From Roseateles_B sp041905785 (lineage in GTDB: Bacteria; Pseudomonadota; Gammaproteobacteria; Burkholderiales; Burkholderiaceae_C): 64,000 nt of DNA. The translations under genes and the position numbers were made by a program. Positions 17,195 to 26,409 of the stretch are shown here, in pieces. Positions within the stretch are counted from its first letter, which is position 1, and each line of letters starts with the position of its first letter. The notes below the pieces were generated by a model. The model was not told where the DNA came from. It searched no databases and saw nothing but the letters and a program-made list of their open reading frames with translations. The stretch is taken from assembly GCA_041905785.1 (NCBI GenBank), contig JAYRKJ010000017.1:80405-144404 (forward strand), written 5' to 3'.

Positions 17195-18042
17195 GCAAAC
17201 CCATCAGTTCCCACCTGGCCAACGGCAACAAGATCAGCCTGACCGGCTTTGCGCCCCAGCATTTCCGTTGGGAGCAGCGCGGCGCCGTCGGTCTCATCAC
17301 CCTGAATCGCCCCGAGCGCAAGAACCCGCTGACCTTCGACTCCTATGCCGAGCTGCGCGACCTGTTCCGCAACCTCGGCTACGTGGAGGAGATCAAGGCC
17401 ATCGTGGTGCAGGGCGCCGGTGAGAACTTCTGTTCCGGCGGTGATGTGCACGAGATCATCGGGCCACTGACCCAGATGAGCATGCCCGACCTGCTGGCCT
17501 TCACCCGCATGACCGGCGATCTGGTCAAGGCCATGCGGGCCTGTCCGCAGCCGGTGTTTGCGGCCATCGACGGCGTGTGCGCCGGCGCCGGCGCCATCAT
17601 CGCCATGGCCTCCGACCTGCGCGTGGCCACGGCACGCTCCAAGACGGCCTTTCTTTTCACCCGCGTGGGCCTGGCTGGCTGCGACATGGGTGCCTGCGCC
17701 ATCCTGCCGCGCATCGTGGGTCAGGGCCGGGCTTCGGACTTGCTCTACAGCGGCCGTTCGCTCGGCGGCGAAGAAGGCTTGCAGTGGGGCTTCCACAACC
17801 GCCTGGTCGACCCCGAGGGCCTGCTGGAGAGCACGATGGCCTGGGCCGCGGAACTCGCCACCGGCCCCAGCTTTGGCCACGCGATGACCAAGCGCATGCT
17901 GCATCAGGAATGGAGCATGGGTGTGGACGAGGCCATCGAGGCCGAGGCGCAGGCGCAGGCCATTTGCATGATGACCCAGGACTTCCACCGGGCCTATCAC
18001 GCCTTCGTGGCCAAGCAGCGTCCGGTCTTCGAGGGGGACTGA
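17191..18042 (+). CDS. Enoyl-CoA hydratase/isomerase family protein
   Basis: 283 residues. Crotonase fold: oxyanion-hole segments GENFCSGGDVHEI and CAGAGAIIAMASDLRVA are clear, and the C-terminal helical part is complete. In the anthranilate pathway it would hydrate, or hydrolytically open, the alicyclic enoyl-CoA formed by the monooxygenase/reductase. The start overlaps the MarR stop. It is followed by a 193-base gap with repeats before the next operon gene. Confidence 0.9.
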   Translation: MSKPISSHLANGNKISLTGFAPQHFRWEQRGAVGLITLNRPERKNPLTFDSYAELRDLFRNLGYVEEIKAIVVQGAGENFCSGGDVHEIIGPLTQMSMPDLLAFTRMTGDLVKAMRACPQPVFAAIDGVCAGAGAIIAMASDLRVATARSKTAFLFTRVGLAGCDMGACAILPRIVGQGRASDLLYSGRSLGGEEGLQWGFHNRLVDPEGLLESTMAWAAELATGPSFGHAMTKRMLHQEWSMGVDEAIEAEAQAQAICMMTQDFHRAYHAFVAKQRPVFEGD

Positions 18043-18235
18043 TGGCCCACCCCCTACCGGCTTCGCCGGCCCACTCGAGGGGGCTGAGCCGGGACAAAGG
18101 GAGTCCAGCGGACTCCCTTCGTCAGGCGAGGGGCCGGGCCATTGGGCGCGGCGCGGCCTGCAAGGCAGAGCGAGGACCGGCGGAGCCGGTTCCTTGGTCT
18201 CCACGCGGTGAGTTGTGGACTGCAAAGGATGAGTG
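18043..18235. repeat. REP-like repeat block, copy 1
   Basis: Starts 8 bases after the hydratase stop. Contains CCCCCTACCGGCTTCGCCGG at 18050-18069, a 10-bp hairpin AAGGGAGTCC-AGC-GGACTCCCTT at 18097-18119, and AGGACCGGCGGAGCCGG with TTCCT at 18173-18194. The first and last blocks recur after livK in the same operon. No ORF here looks coding. Confidence 0.75.
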
Positions 18236-19408
18236 ATGAGTGACGATCGTGCGGCGTTGAGGCATCTGGCCTGGCCCTTTTTCGAAGAGAGGCATCGGGA
18301 GCTGGCCGTGGGGCTGGAGGCCTGGTGCGGCGAGCATCTGCACGCGGGGCATGGCGCGGATGTCGATGCCGAGTGCCGGGCGCTGGTGAAGGCGCTGGGG
18401 CAGGGCGGCTGGTTGCGGCATGCGGTGGCGGGCACGGCGCTGGGCGGTGCGGCGGAGGTGATCGATACGCGGTCCATCTGTCTGCTGCGCGAGACGCTGG
18501 CGCGGCACCAGGGGCTGGCTGACTTTGCGTTTGCAATGCAGGGGCTGGGCAGCGGTGCGATCTCGCTGGCCGGGACGCAAGCGCAGCGTGCGCGCTACCT
18601 GCCGCGTGTGGCCGCCGGTGAGGCGCTGGCGGCTTTTGCGCTCTCGGAGCCGGACGCTGGCTCGGACGTGGCCGCCCTGCAGTGCAGCGCCGCGCCTGAC
18701 GGCGACGACTACGTCCTCAACGGCGAGAAGACCTGGATCTCCAACGGCGGGATCGCCGATTTCTACGTGCTCTTCGCCCGCACGGGCGAGGCGCCGGGCG
18801 CTCGCGGCATCTCGGCCTTCATCGTCGATGCGGGACTGCCGGGCTTCGAGATCGCCGAGCGCATCGAGGTGATCGCGCCGCATCCGCTGGCGCGCCTGCG
18901 CTTCAGGAACTGCCGCATCCCCCGCAGCCAGATGATCGGCGCGCCGGGCGAAGGCTTCAAGATTGCGATGCGGACGCTGGACGTGTTCCGCACCTCCGTG
19001 GCCGCCGCGGCCCTGGGCTTTGCCCGCCGCGCGCTGCAGGAAGGCCTGGGCCAGGCGCAATCCCGCCCCATGTTCGGCGGTCACCTGGCCGACCTGCCGC
19101 TGGCCCAGGCCAAGCTGGCGGACATGGCCTGCGGCGTCGACAGCTCCGCGCTGCTGGTTTATCGCGCTGCCTGGCAGCGCGACCAGGGGCAGGCCATCAC
19201 CCGCGAGGCGGCCATGGCCAAGCTGATGGCCACCGAGACGGCGCAGCAGGTGATTGACGCCGCGCTTCAGTTGCATGGCGGACGCGGCGTGCGCAGCGGG
19301 GAGATCGTCGAGTCCCTCTACCGCGAGATCCGCGCCCTGCGCATCTACGAAGGCGCCAGCGAGGTGCAGCAACTGATCATCGGGCGGGACCTGCTCAAGA
19401 ACGGCTGA
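18236..19408 (+). CDS. Acyl-CoA dehydrogenase of the anthranilate-CoA pathway
   Basis: 390 residues; the ATG at 18236 has AAGGA 6 bases upstream and is preferred to the adjoining GTG. Flavin-dependent alpha,beta-dehydrogenation of a CoA thioester. Family motifs: FALSEPDAGSDVAAL, YVLNGEKTWISNGGIAD, LQLHGGRG, and RIYEGASEVQQLIIGRDLL, where the Glu is the likely catalytic base. Sits between the hydratase and the ligase, consistent with a beta-oxidation step after ring reduction. Confidence 0.92.
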   Translation: MSDDRAALRHLAWPFFEERHRELAVGLEAWCGEHLHAGHGADVDAECRALVKALGQGGWLRHAVAGTALGGAAEVIDTRSICLLRETLARHQGLADFAFAMQGLGSGAISLAGTQAQRARYLPRVAAGEALAAFALSEPDAGSDVAALQCSAAPDGDDYVLNGEKTWISNGGIADFYVLFARTGEAPGARGISAFIVDAGLPGFEIAERIEVIAPHPLARLRFRNCRIPRSQMIGAPGEGFKIAMRTLDVFRTSVAAAALGFARRALQEGLGQAQSRPMFGGHLADLPLAQAKLADMACGVDSSALLVYRAAWQRDQGQAITREAAMAKLMATETAQQVIDAALQLHGGRGVRSGEIVESLYREIRALRIYEGASEVQQLIIGRDLLKNG

Positions 19409-19473
19409 GCACGCCGCCGCCCAAGCCAGCCCACGATTCCGGACGACCACACAAAGACACGAGGAGACCGTCC

Positions 19474-21084
19474 ATGCATCGCAGTGCCCACATCGACAGC
19501 TTCGCCCGGGACCGGCTGCCGCCGCCCGAGCAATGGCCCGAGCTCCTGTTCGAACTGCCCGCGCTGCAGTTTCCCGAGCGCCTCAACTGCGCCAGCGAGC
19601 TGCTGGATGCCTGGGTGGAGCGGGGCCAGGGGGACAGGCCTTGCCTGACCGGCGCCCGCCACCGCTGGACCTACGCCCAGCTGCAGGAGGAAGCCAATCG
19701 CATCGCCCACGTGCTGGTGGAAGACCAGGGCGTGCAGCCCGGCCATCGCGTGCTGCTGCGCGGCGGCAACTCGCCCATGCTGGCTGCCTGCTGGTTCGCC
19801 GTCCAGAAGGTGGGCGCCATCGCCGTGGCCACCATGCCCTTGCTGCGGGCGAAGGAGCTGGGCCAGATCATTGCCAAGGCCCAGGTGAGCCATGCGCTTT
19901 GCGATGCGGCGCTGGGCGACGAGCTGACTCGCGCGCAGGCCGAGCATCCGGTGCTGCAGCGCACGCTCTACTACCACGGCACCGCCGCCGACGGCCTGGA
20001 GGCTTTGGCACAGGGCAAGCCTGCGCAGTTCGAGAACGTGGACACCGCTTCTGACGACGTCTGCCTGATCGCCTTTACCTCCGGCACCACCGGCCAGCCC
20101 AAGGGCACCATGCACTTCCATCGCGACGTGATGGCCATCTGCCACTGCTGGCCGCCGCATTGCCTGAAGGCCACGGCGCAAGACGTGTTCATCGGCTCGC
20201 CACCGCTGGCCTTCACCTTCGGGCTGGGTGGTTTGCTGCTCTTCCCCATGAGCGTGGGCGCCTCCAGCGTGCTGCTGGAGAAGGCCACGCCGGATGTGCT
20301 GCTGGGCGCCATCGCCCAGCATCGCGCCACCGTCTGCTTCACGGCGCCCACCAGCTACCGCGCCATGGCGGCGCAGGTGCCGCAGCACGATCTGTCCTCG
20401 CTGCGCAAGTGCGTCAGCGCCGGCGAAGCGCTGCCTGCGGCAACACGGGCCTTGTGGAAGGAGGCCACCGGCATCGAGCTGATCGACGGCATCGGCGCCA
20501 CCGAAATGCTGCACATCTTCATCTCGCACGATGAAGCCGGCGCCCGACCCGGGGCCACCGGCCGCGTGGTGCCCGGCTACCAGGCCTGCGTGCTGGACGA
20601 GGAGGGGCAGGTCTTGCCCCCCGGCTCCATCGGCCGGCTGGCGGTGAAGGGGCCCACGGGCTGCCGCTACCTGGAGGACGAGCGCCAGCGCAACTACGTG
20701 CTCAAGGGCTGGAACCTCACCGGCGACGCCTATCTGCAGGACGCCGACGGCTACTTCGTCTACCAGGCCCGCACCGACGACATGATCATCTCCGGCGGCT
20801 ACAACATCGCCGGGCCCGAGGTGGAGTCGGCCCTGCTGGGCCATCCGGCCGTGGCGGAGTGCGGCGTGATCGGCCAGCCGGACGCGGAGCGCGGGCAGAT
20901 CGTCAAGGCCTTCGTGGTGCTGCGCCCCGGTCACGAGGCGGGCCCTGAACTGGTGCGCCAGTTGCAGGACTACGTCAAGGCGACGATCGCCCCCTACAAG
21001 TACCCGCGTGCGATAGAGTTCCTGCCCAGCCTGCCCCGCACCGAGACCGGCAAGCTGCAGCGCTTCAAGCTGCGCCAGCCCTGA
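19474..21084 (+). CDS. abmG: 2-Aminobenzoate (anthranilate)-CoA ligase
   Basis: 536 residues. ANL adenylate-forming enzyme: P-loop TSGTTGQPKGT at residues 203-213, the GIGATEMLHIFISH adenine-site motif, WNLTGDAYLQDADGYF, and the C-terminal catalytic lysine in LPRTETGKLQR. The pattern is that of the benzoate/2-aminobenzoate ligase subgroup (compare GIGATEMLHIFIS). It activates anthranilate, the kynureninase product, to anthraniloyl-CoA with ATP, giving the substrate of the monooxygenase/reductase. Benzoate as substrate is possible by sequence alone; the neighbours decide for anthranilate. Confidence 0.9.
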   Translation: MHRSAHIDSFARDRLPPPEQWPELLFELPALQFPERLNCASELLDAWVERGQGDRPCLTGARHRWTYAQLQEEANRIAHVLVEDQGVQPGHRVLLRGGNSPMLAACWFAVQKVGAIAVATMPLLRAKELGQIIAKAQVSHALCDAALGDELTRAQAEHPVLQRTLYYHGTAADGLEALAQGKPAQFENVDTASDDVCLIAFTSGTTGQPKGTMHFHRDVMAICHCWPPHCLKATAQDVFIGSPPLAFTFGLGGLLLFPMSVGASSVLLEKATPDVLLGAIAQHRATVCFTAPTSYRAMAAQVPQHDLSSLRKCVSAGEALPAATRALWKEATGIELIDGIGATEMLHIFISHDEAGARPGATGRVVPGYQACVLDEEGQVLPPGSIGRLAVKGPTGCRYLEDERQRNYVLKGWNLTGDAYLQDADGYFVYQARTDDMIISGGYNIAGPEVESALLGHPAVAECGVIGQPDAERGQIVKAFVVLRPGHEAGPELVRQLQDYVKATIAPYKYPRAIEFLPSLPRTETGKLQRFKLRQP

Positions 21085-21133
21085 AGCCGGCGAGCCCCCT
21101 TTCTTGCCCCACATTGACCGGATGGAGACCCGC

Positions 21134-22333
21134 ATGAGCCTGCCCCGCCTGTTCCGAAAGCAAGACCTGACCCCCGCTCTCCTGGCCCTCGCAGCCCTGG
21201 CGTCGGCCGCGACGCCCGCCCTGGCCGCCGACAAGATCAAGGTCGGCATGCTCAGCACCCTCTCCGGCGCCGGCGCCGGCCTGGGCGTGGACATCCGTGA
21301 CGGCTTCAACCTGGCGCTCAAGCACAAAGGTGGCAAGCTGGGCGGCCTGCCGGCCGAAGTGGTCGTCGCAGACGACCAGCAGAACCCCGACACCGCCAAG
21401 CAGGCCACCGACCGCCTGCTCAAGCGCGACAAGGTGGATGTGATGACCGGTGTGGTCTTCTCCAACATCATGCTGGCCGTGGGCCCGGGCATCTTCGAGA
21501 GCAAGACGCCCTATGTGTCCGCCAATGCCGGCCCCTCGCAGTACGCGGGCGAGCAGTGCAACCCCTACTTCTTCAACGTGGCCTGGCAGAACGACAACCT
21601 GCACGAGGCCGTGGGCAAGGTGGTGTCGGACAAGGGCTTCAAGAAGGTGGTGCTGATCGCCCCCAACTACCCCGCGGGCAAGGACGCCATCACCGGCTTC
21701 AAGCGCTTCTACAAGGGCGCGGTGGCCGATGAGATCTACACCAAGCTGGGCCAGCTGGACTACGCCGCCGAGCTGGCGCAGGCCCGCGCCGCCAAGCCGG
21801 ATGCTCTGTACATCTTCCTGCCCGGCGGCATGGGCATCAACTTCATCAAGCAGTTCGTGGGCGCCGGCCTTTCGCGCGACATCACGCTCTTCGGCCCCGG
21901 CTTCTCTGCCGACGAGGACGTGATCAAGGCCGTGGGCGAACCCATGCTGGGCATGTTCAACAGCTCGCACTGGGCCCATGACATGGACAACGCCGCCAAC
22001 AAGCAGTTCGTGGCCGACTTCCAGAAGGAGTACGGCCGCCTGCCGTCGCTCTACGCCAGCCAGGGCTATGACGCCGCTCTGCTCATCGACGGCGCCGTGG
22101 CCGACGTGAAAGGCCGGATTGAGGACAAGCCGGCCCTGCTCAAGGCCCTGAAGGCCGCGCACTTCACCTCGGTGCGTGGTGCCTTCAGGTTCAACAACAA
22201 CCAGTACCCCATCCAGGACTACTACCTGCGCATCATTGGCAAGGACGCCCAGGGCCGGGTCACCAACAAGACCCTGGGCAAGATCTTCAGCCAGCATGTG
22301 GACGCGTACGCGCCGCTTTGCAAAATGAAATGA
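21134..22333 (+). CDS. livK: ABC transporter substrate-binding protein, LivK/aromatic-acid type
   Basis: 399 residues from ATG 21134 (GGAG about 7 bases before); an upstream in-frame ATG is less likely. A Sec signal peptide ends near PALAADKIKVG. The mature protein is a type-I periplasmic binding protein (Leu/Ile/Val-binding fold). In operons for aromatic acid degradation such proteins bind benzoate derivatives. Here anthranilate, kynurenine or tryptophan are candidates. Downstream permease and ATPase genes complete the importer. Confidence 0.9.
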   Translation: MSLPRLFRKQDLTPALLALAALASAATPALAADKIKVGMLSTLSGAGAGLGVDIRDGFNLALKHKGGKLGGLPAEVVVADDQQNPDTAKQATDRLLKRDKVDVMTGVVFSNIMLAVGPGIFESKTPYVSANAGPSQYAGEQCNPYFFNVAWQNDNLHEAVGKVVSDKGFKKVVLIAPNYPAGKDAITGFKRFYKGAVADEIYTKLGQLDYAAELAQARAAKPDALYIFLPGGMGINFIKQFVGAGLSRDITLFGPGFSADEDVIKAVGEPMLGMFNSSHWAHDMDNAANKQFVADFQKEYGRLPSLYASQGYDAALLIDGAVADVKGRIEDKPALLKALKAAHFTSVRGAFRFNNNQYPIQDYYLRIIGKDAQGRVTNKTLGKIFSQHVDAYAPLCKMK

Positions 22334-22520
22334 CCCCCCCCTACCGGCTTCGCCGGCCCCCCCAGGGGGGCGCGCATGCAGGACCGGCGGAGCCGGATCC
22401 TCATGCGCCGTGCGGGGCGGCCGGCTGGCGCGGCCGGCTTCGGGGGAGGGGCCTTGCTTGCCAACTGCGCTGGACCCGCGATCCCCGCTGGGGACACCTT
22501 CTTGATCGTGCCTGCCTCTG
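22334..22520. repeat. REP-like repeat block, copy 2
   Basis: Begins 4 bases after the livK stop. The block CCCCCTACCGGCTTCGCCGG recurs at 22337-22356, and AGGACCGGCGGAGCCGG plus ATCCT at 22380-22401 (21 of 22 bases like copy 1). More GC-rich palindromes, GCCGGCTGGCGCGGCCGGC, follow. It separates livK from livH and can fold into strong hairpins. Confidence 0.75.
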
Positions 22521-23441
22521 ATGGACCTCGTACTCATCGCTGAACAGTTGCTGAACGGGTTGCAGTTCGGCCTCATGCTCTTCCTGCTGGCGGCCGGGCT
22601 GACCCTGGTCTTCGGCATCATGGACATGATCAACCTGGCGCATGGCTCGCTGTACATGGTCGGCGCCTACCTGGCGGCGGCGGTGGGCGCGGCCACGGGC
22701 AGCTTCGTGCTGGGCCTGCTGGCCGCGGTGGCGGGCACGGCGGTGCTGGGCATGCTGTTGGAAGTGAGCCTGCTGCGCCGGCTTTACCAGCGCGACCACC
22801 TCTCGCAGGTGCTGGCCACCTTCGCGCTGATCCTGATGATCAACGAGGGCGTGCGCATGCTCTGGGGCGAGCAGCCCTTGATGCTCAACACGCCGGCCGC
22901 GCTGTCGGGGCCGGTGGAGCTGCTGCCGGGCCTGTTCTATCCGGCCTACCGGCTGCTGATCATCGGCGTGGGCCTGCTGGTGGCGCTGGGCCTGTGGTGG
23001 GGCGTCACCCGCACCCGCGTGGGCATGTGGGTGCGCGCCGGGGCCTCCAACCGGGCCATGGCCCAGGCCCTGGGTGTGGACATCCGCCGGCTCTTCACCC
23101 TGGTCTTCGGCCTGGGCGCCGCCCTGTGCGCGCTGGCTGGCGGCCTGCTGGGGCCGCTGCTGGCCGTGCAGGTGGGCATGGGGGAGAGCATCCTGATCCT
23201 GGCCTTCGTGGTGATCGTGATCGGCGGCATCGGCTCCATCCGCGGTGCGCTGGTCGGCTCGCTGCTGGTGGGCCTGGTGGACACCGCCAGCCGCACCCTG
23301 CTGCCCATGACGCTGCGCGCCCTGGCCTCGCCCGAGCTGGCCTCCAGCCTGGGCCCGGCGCTGGCCTCCATCCTGATCTATGTGTTGATGGCCGCGGTGC
23401 TGTTCTGGCGCCCGCAAGGCCTTTTTCCCGCTCGGCGCTGA
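22521..23441 (+). CDS. livH: Branched-chain-type ABC permease LivH
   Basis: 306 residues, about eight hydrophobic helices. Typical LivH opening (QLLNGLQFGLMLFLLAAGLTLVFGIMDMINLAHGSLYMVGAYLAA) and the cytoplasmic loop GAGASNRAMAQALGVDIRRL. Ends one base before livM. Inner-membrane part of the aromatic acid or amino acid importer in the anthranilate operon. Confidence 0.93.
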   Translation: MDLVLIAEQLLNGLQFGLMLFLLAAGLTLVFGIMDMINLAHGSLYMVGAYLAAAVGAATGSFVLGLLAAVAGTAVLGMLLEVSLLRRLYQRDHLSQVLATFALILMINEGVRMLWGEQPLMLNTPAALSGPVELLPGLFYPAYRLLIIGVGLLVALGLWWGVTRTRVGMWVRAGASNRAMAQALGVDIRRLFTLVFGLGAALCALAGGLLGPLLAVQVGMGESILILAFVVIVIGGIGSIRGALVGSLLVGLVDTASRTLLPMTLRALASPELASSLGPALASILIYVLMAAVLFWRPQGLFPARR

Positions 23442-24458
23442 ATGAAAGCTTCTACCGTTTCCTCGGCCGCGCCCTTGCGGTTGGACCATCCCGGGCTCGG
23501 GCAGCGGGGTCAGGTCTTGCTGTTGGCCGCGCTGGCGGCACTGCCCTGGCTGCTCCAGCTGCTCGGCCTGGAGTTCTACACCGTGGTCGCGACCCGTGTG
23601 CTGATCTTCGCCATCGCGGCCAGCAGCCTGAACCTGATCCTGGGCTTCGGCGGCCTGGTCAGCTTCGGCCATGCCGCCTTCATGGGCCTGGGCGGCTACA
23701 CGGTGGGCGCCCTGATGAACGGCGGCGGGCTGGGCCAGCAGGCTCTGGTGGCCTGGCCGCTGGCCATGGCGGTGAGCGCCTGTGCGGCGGGTCTCGTGGC
23801 CCTGGTGGCGCTGCGCACCCGCGGGGTCTACTTCATCATGATCACGCTGGCCTTTGCGCAGATGTTCTATTACCTGGCCGTGTCCCTCAAGGCCTATGGC
23901 GGCGATGACGGCCTGCCCCTGCCGCAGCGCTCGCTGCTGCCGGGTGTCGATCTCAAGGACGACAACAGCTTCTACCTCTGCGTGCTGGCCTGTTTCGCCT
24001 TGTGCATGGGCCTGCTGCAGCGCCTGCTCAACGCACCCTTCGGGCTGCTGCTGCAGGGACTGCGCGAGAACGAAGGCCGCATGCGCGCCCTGGGTGCCCC
24101 CGTCTTCGGCCTGCAGTGCGGCGCCTTCATCCTGGCCGGGGCGCAGGCCGGCCTGGCCGGGGCGCTGCTTGCCAATCTCAACGGCCTGGTGAGCCCGCAG
24201 ATGCTGCACTGGTCGCAATCCGGCCAGCTGATGGTGATGGTGATCCTGGGCGGTGCGGGCGCACTGTGGGGTGGCCCCCTGGGCGCCGCCGTGTTCCTGC
24301 TGCTGGAGGAGCTGCTGTCGGCCTACACGCTGCACTGGCAGATGGCCCTGGGCGTGCTGCTGCTGACGGTGGTGATGGTCGCGCCCCAGGGGCTGGCCGG
24401 CCTGCTGGCGGGCCTGCGCGCTCGCCTGGCGCAGCGAGGGGAGGGCGCCCATGGCTGA
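23442..24458 (+). CDS. livM: Branched-chain-type ABC permease LivM
   Basis: 338 residues with an N-terminal cytoplasmic leader and about nine membrane helices. LivM signatures include SLNLILGFGGLVSFGHAAFMGLGGYTVG and LRENEGRMRALG. Adjoins livH directly and overlaps livG by 8 bases. Second membrane subunit of the importer. Confidence 0.93.
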   Translation: MKASTVSSAAPLRLDHPGLGQRGQVLLLAALAALPWLLQLLGLEFYTVVATRVLIFAIAASSLNLILGFGGLVSFGHAAFMGLGGYTVGALMNGGGLGQQALVAWPLAMAVSACAAGLVALVALRTRGVYFIMITLAFAQMFYYLAVSLKAYGGDDGLPLPQRSLLPGVDLKDDNSFYLCVLACFALCMGLLQRLLNAPFGLLLQGLRENEGRMRALGAPVFGLQCGAFILAGAQAGLAGALLANLNGLVSPQMLHWSQSGQLMVMVILGGAGALWGGPLGAAVFLLLEELLSAYTLHWQMALGVLLLTVVMVAPQGLAGLLAGLRARLAQRGEGAHG

Positions 24459-25215
24459 ACTCCTGCGTGTGCAAGACCTGGTCAAGCGCTTCGGCGCCCT
24501 GCGGGCCACGGACGAGGCCAGCTTCCAGGTCATGGAGGGCGAGGTCCACGCCCTCATCGGCCCCAACGGCGCGGGCAAGACCACGCTGATCCACCAGATC
24601 GCCGGCAATCTGCGGCCGGACAGCGGCAGCATCCGCTTCCGGGGGCAAGACCTGGCCCCCTTCGACATGGCAGCCCGCGTGCAGGCCGGCCTGGTGCGCA
24701 GCCACCAGATCACCAGCATCTTCGGGCGCTGCAGCGTGCTGGACAACCTCGTGCTGGCCGTGCAGACCCGCCGGGGCGGGGCGCGGCAGTGGTGGCAGTC
24801 GCGCAAGAGCCAGATCGTGGTGCTGGCCGAGGCCGAGGCCCTGGCCCAGAAGGTGGGCCTGAGTGCCCAGCTGGACCGCGCCGCCGGCAGCCTCTCGCAT
24901 GCCGAGCAGCGCCAGCTGGAGATCGGCCTGGCCCTGGCCGCCAAGCCCCGCCTGCTGCTGCTGGATGAACCCATGGCGGGCATGGGGCCGGATGAATCTG
25001 AACGCATGCTGCAGCTGCTGCAGCTGCTGCGCCTGAACATGACCCTGCTGCTGGTCGAGCATGACATGGACGCCGTCTTCCGCCTGGCCACGCGCATCTC
25101 GGTGCTGGTGGGCGGGCGCGTGATCGCGAGCGGCTCGCCCGAGCACATCCGCGCCCACGCCGGCGTGCGCGAGGCCTATCTGGGGGACGAGATGCCTGCG
25201 GAGGTGTCCGCATGA
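24451..25215 (+). CDS. livG: ABC transporter ATPase LivG
   Basis: 254 residues. Walker A GPNGAGKTTL, signature SLSHAEQRQLEIG, Walker B LLLLDEPMAGM, H-loop LLVEHDM. The LSHAEQ signature is the LivG type. Start lies within livM, and its stop overlaps livF (ATGA). Powers uptake together with LivF. Confidence 0.94.
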   Translation: MAELLRVQDLVKRFGALRATDEASFQVMEGEVHALIGPNGAGKTTLIHQIAGNLRPDSGSIRFRGQDLAPFDMAARVQAGLVRSHQITSIFGRCSVLDNLVLAVQTRRGGARQWWQSRKSQIVVLAEAEALAQKVGLSAQLDRAAGSLSHAEQRQLEIGLALAAKPRLLLLDEPMAGMGPDESERMLQLLQLLRLNMTLLLVEHDMDAVFRLATRISVLVGGRVIASGSPEHIRAHAGVREAYLGDEMPAEVSA

Positions 25216-25925
25216 GCGAGACGGTGTTGGAAGTCCGCGGCCTGGAAGCCGCTTACGGCCGCAGCCCGGTGCTTTTCGGCCTGGACCTGGAAGTGCGCCA
25301 GGGCGAGGTCCGCTCCCTGCTGGGCCGCAACGGCATGGGCAAGAGCAGCCTGATCAAGTGCCTGGTGGGCTGGCTCAAGCCCAGCGCAGGTCGCATCCGC
25401 CTGTGCGGCGAGGACGTCACCGGCTGGGCGCCCGAGCGCATCGCCCGGCAAGGCCTGGCCCTGGTGCCCGAGGGGCGGCAGATTTTTCCCAATCTGAGCG
25501 TCGAGGAGAACCTGGTCGCCTTCGCCGCCAACCGCCGCGGCCTGCAGCAGCCCTGGACCCTCGCCCGTGTCTACGAGGCCTTTCCGCGCCTGGCCGAGCG
25601 GCGCCAGCACGGCGGCGCGCAGCTCTCGGGCGGCGAGCAGCAGCTCCTGGCCATCGCCCGTGCGCTGATGACCAATCCCCAGCTGTTGATCCTGGACGAG
25701 GCCACCGAGGGCCTGGCGCCCCTGGTGCGGGAGGAGATCTGGCGCGTGCTCCATGAGCTGCGCGCGCAAGGCCAGACCATCCTGGTGGTGGACAAGTACG
25801 TGCAGCGCCTGCTGCGGCTGGGCGATGCCCATCACATCATGGAGCGAGGGCGCATGGTCTGGCAGGGCGATTCGGCGGCGCTGGAGGCCGATCCGGCCCT
25901 GTGGCAGCGCTACCTGGGTGTCTGA
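25212..25925 (+). CDS. livF: ABC transporter ATPase LivF
   Basis: 237 residues. Walker A GRNGMGKSSLIKCLVG, signature LSGGEQQLLAIARALM, Walker B LLILDEATEGLAPLV. After Walker B the usual EQ/EH region reads LVVDKYVQRLLRLGD, with Asp-Lys in place of the common Glu-Gln/Glu-His, as in several LivF proteins of aromatic operons. Last subunit of the importer. Confidence 0.93.
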   Translation: MSETVLEVRGLEAAYGRSPVLFGLDLEVRQGEVRSLLGRNGMGKSSLIKCLVGWLKPSAGRIRLCGEDVTGWAPERIARQGLALVPEGRQIFPNLSVEENLVAFAANRRGLQQPWTLARVYEAFPRLAERRQHGGAQLSGGEQQLLAIARALMTNPQLLILDEATEGLAPLVREEIWRVLHELRAQGQTILVVDKYVQRLLRLGDAHHIMERGRMVWQGDSAALEADPALWQRYLGV

Positions 25926-25935
25926 GGAGCGAGGC

Positions 25936-26409
25936 ATGAGCGAGACGGACATCAGCAGGACACCGGCCCCCCGATTCATCTTCGAGCGCGAGGAACGCGT
26001 GCGCTTCGGCCACTGCGACCCGGCCGGCATCGTGTTCTACCCGCGCTACTTCGAGATGCTCAATGCGGTGGTGGAGGACTTCTTCACCTTCGGCCTGGGC
26101 ATTCCCTTCGATCAACTGCTGGGCCTGCGTCGCGTGGGCCTGCCGACGGTGCGGCTGGACACGGGCTTCGAACGCATCAGCCGCATGGGCGACGTGCTGA
26201 CGCAGCGCGTTGCCGTCGAACACATCGGGCGCAGCTCCCTGCGCCTCTTCCATCACTACGAGGGCCCGGACGGACGCCGGGCCTGGTTCCGTCAGTGGCT
26301 GGTCTGCACCTCACTGGAGACGCACCGTGCCCAGCCTCTGCCTGACGACATTCGCAGCGCCTTGCTCGCCATGAGTGGCACGGCCGGCCTGCAGGAAAGC
26401 ACCCCATGA
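25936..26409 (+). CDS. Acyl-CoA thioesterase, 4-hydroxybenzoyl-CoA thioesterase (hotdog) family
   Basis: 157 residues, start 10 bases after livF with GAGGAGCGAGG upstream. The hotdog active-site segment RFGHCDPAGIVFYPRYFEMLN is clear, with Asp as the catalytic acid. In the anthranilate-CoA operon it could release CoA from dead-end intermediates or from anthraniloyl-CoA itself. Its stop overlaps the RidA start. Confidence 0.9.
   Translation: MSETDISRTPAPRFIFEREERVRFGHCDPAGIVFYPRYFEMLNAVVEDFFTFGLGIPFDQLLGLRRVGLPTVRLDTGFERISRMGDVLTQRVAVEHIGRSSLRLFHHYEGPDGRRAWFRQWLVCTSLETHRAQPLPDDIRSALLAMSGTAGLQESTP

Noticed and set aside
18122..19450. Minus-strand 442-codon frame over the acyl-CoA dehydrogenase
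   Set aside because: Antisense to a full-length enzyme with all family motifs.
22401..25148. Minus-strand 915-codon open frame over the livHMG genes
   Set aside because: Gln/His/Arg-rich shadow of three clear transporter genes.
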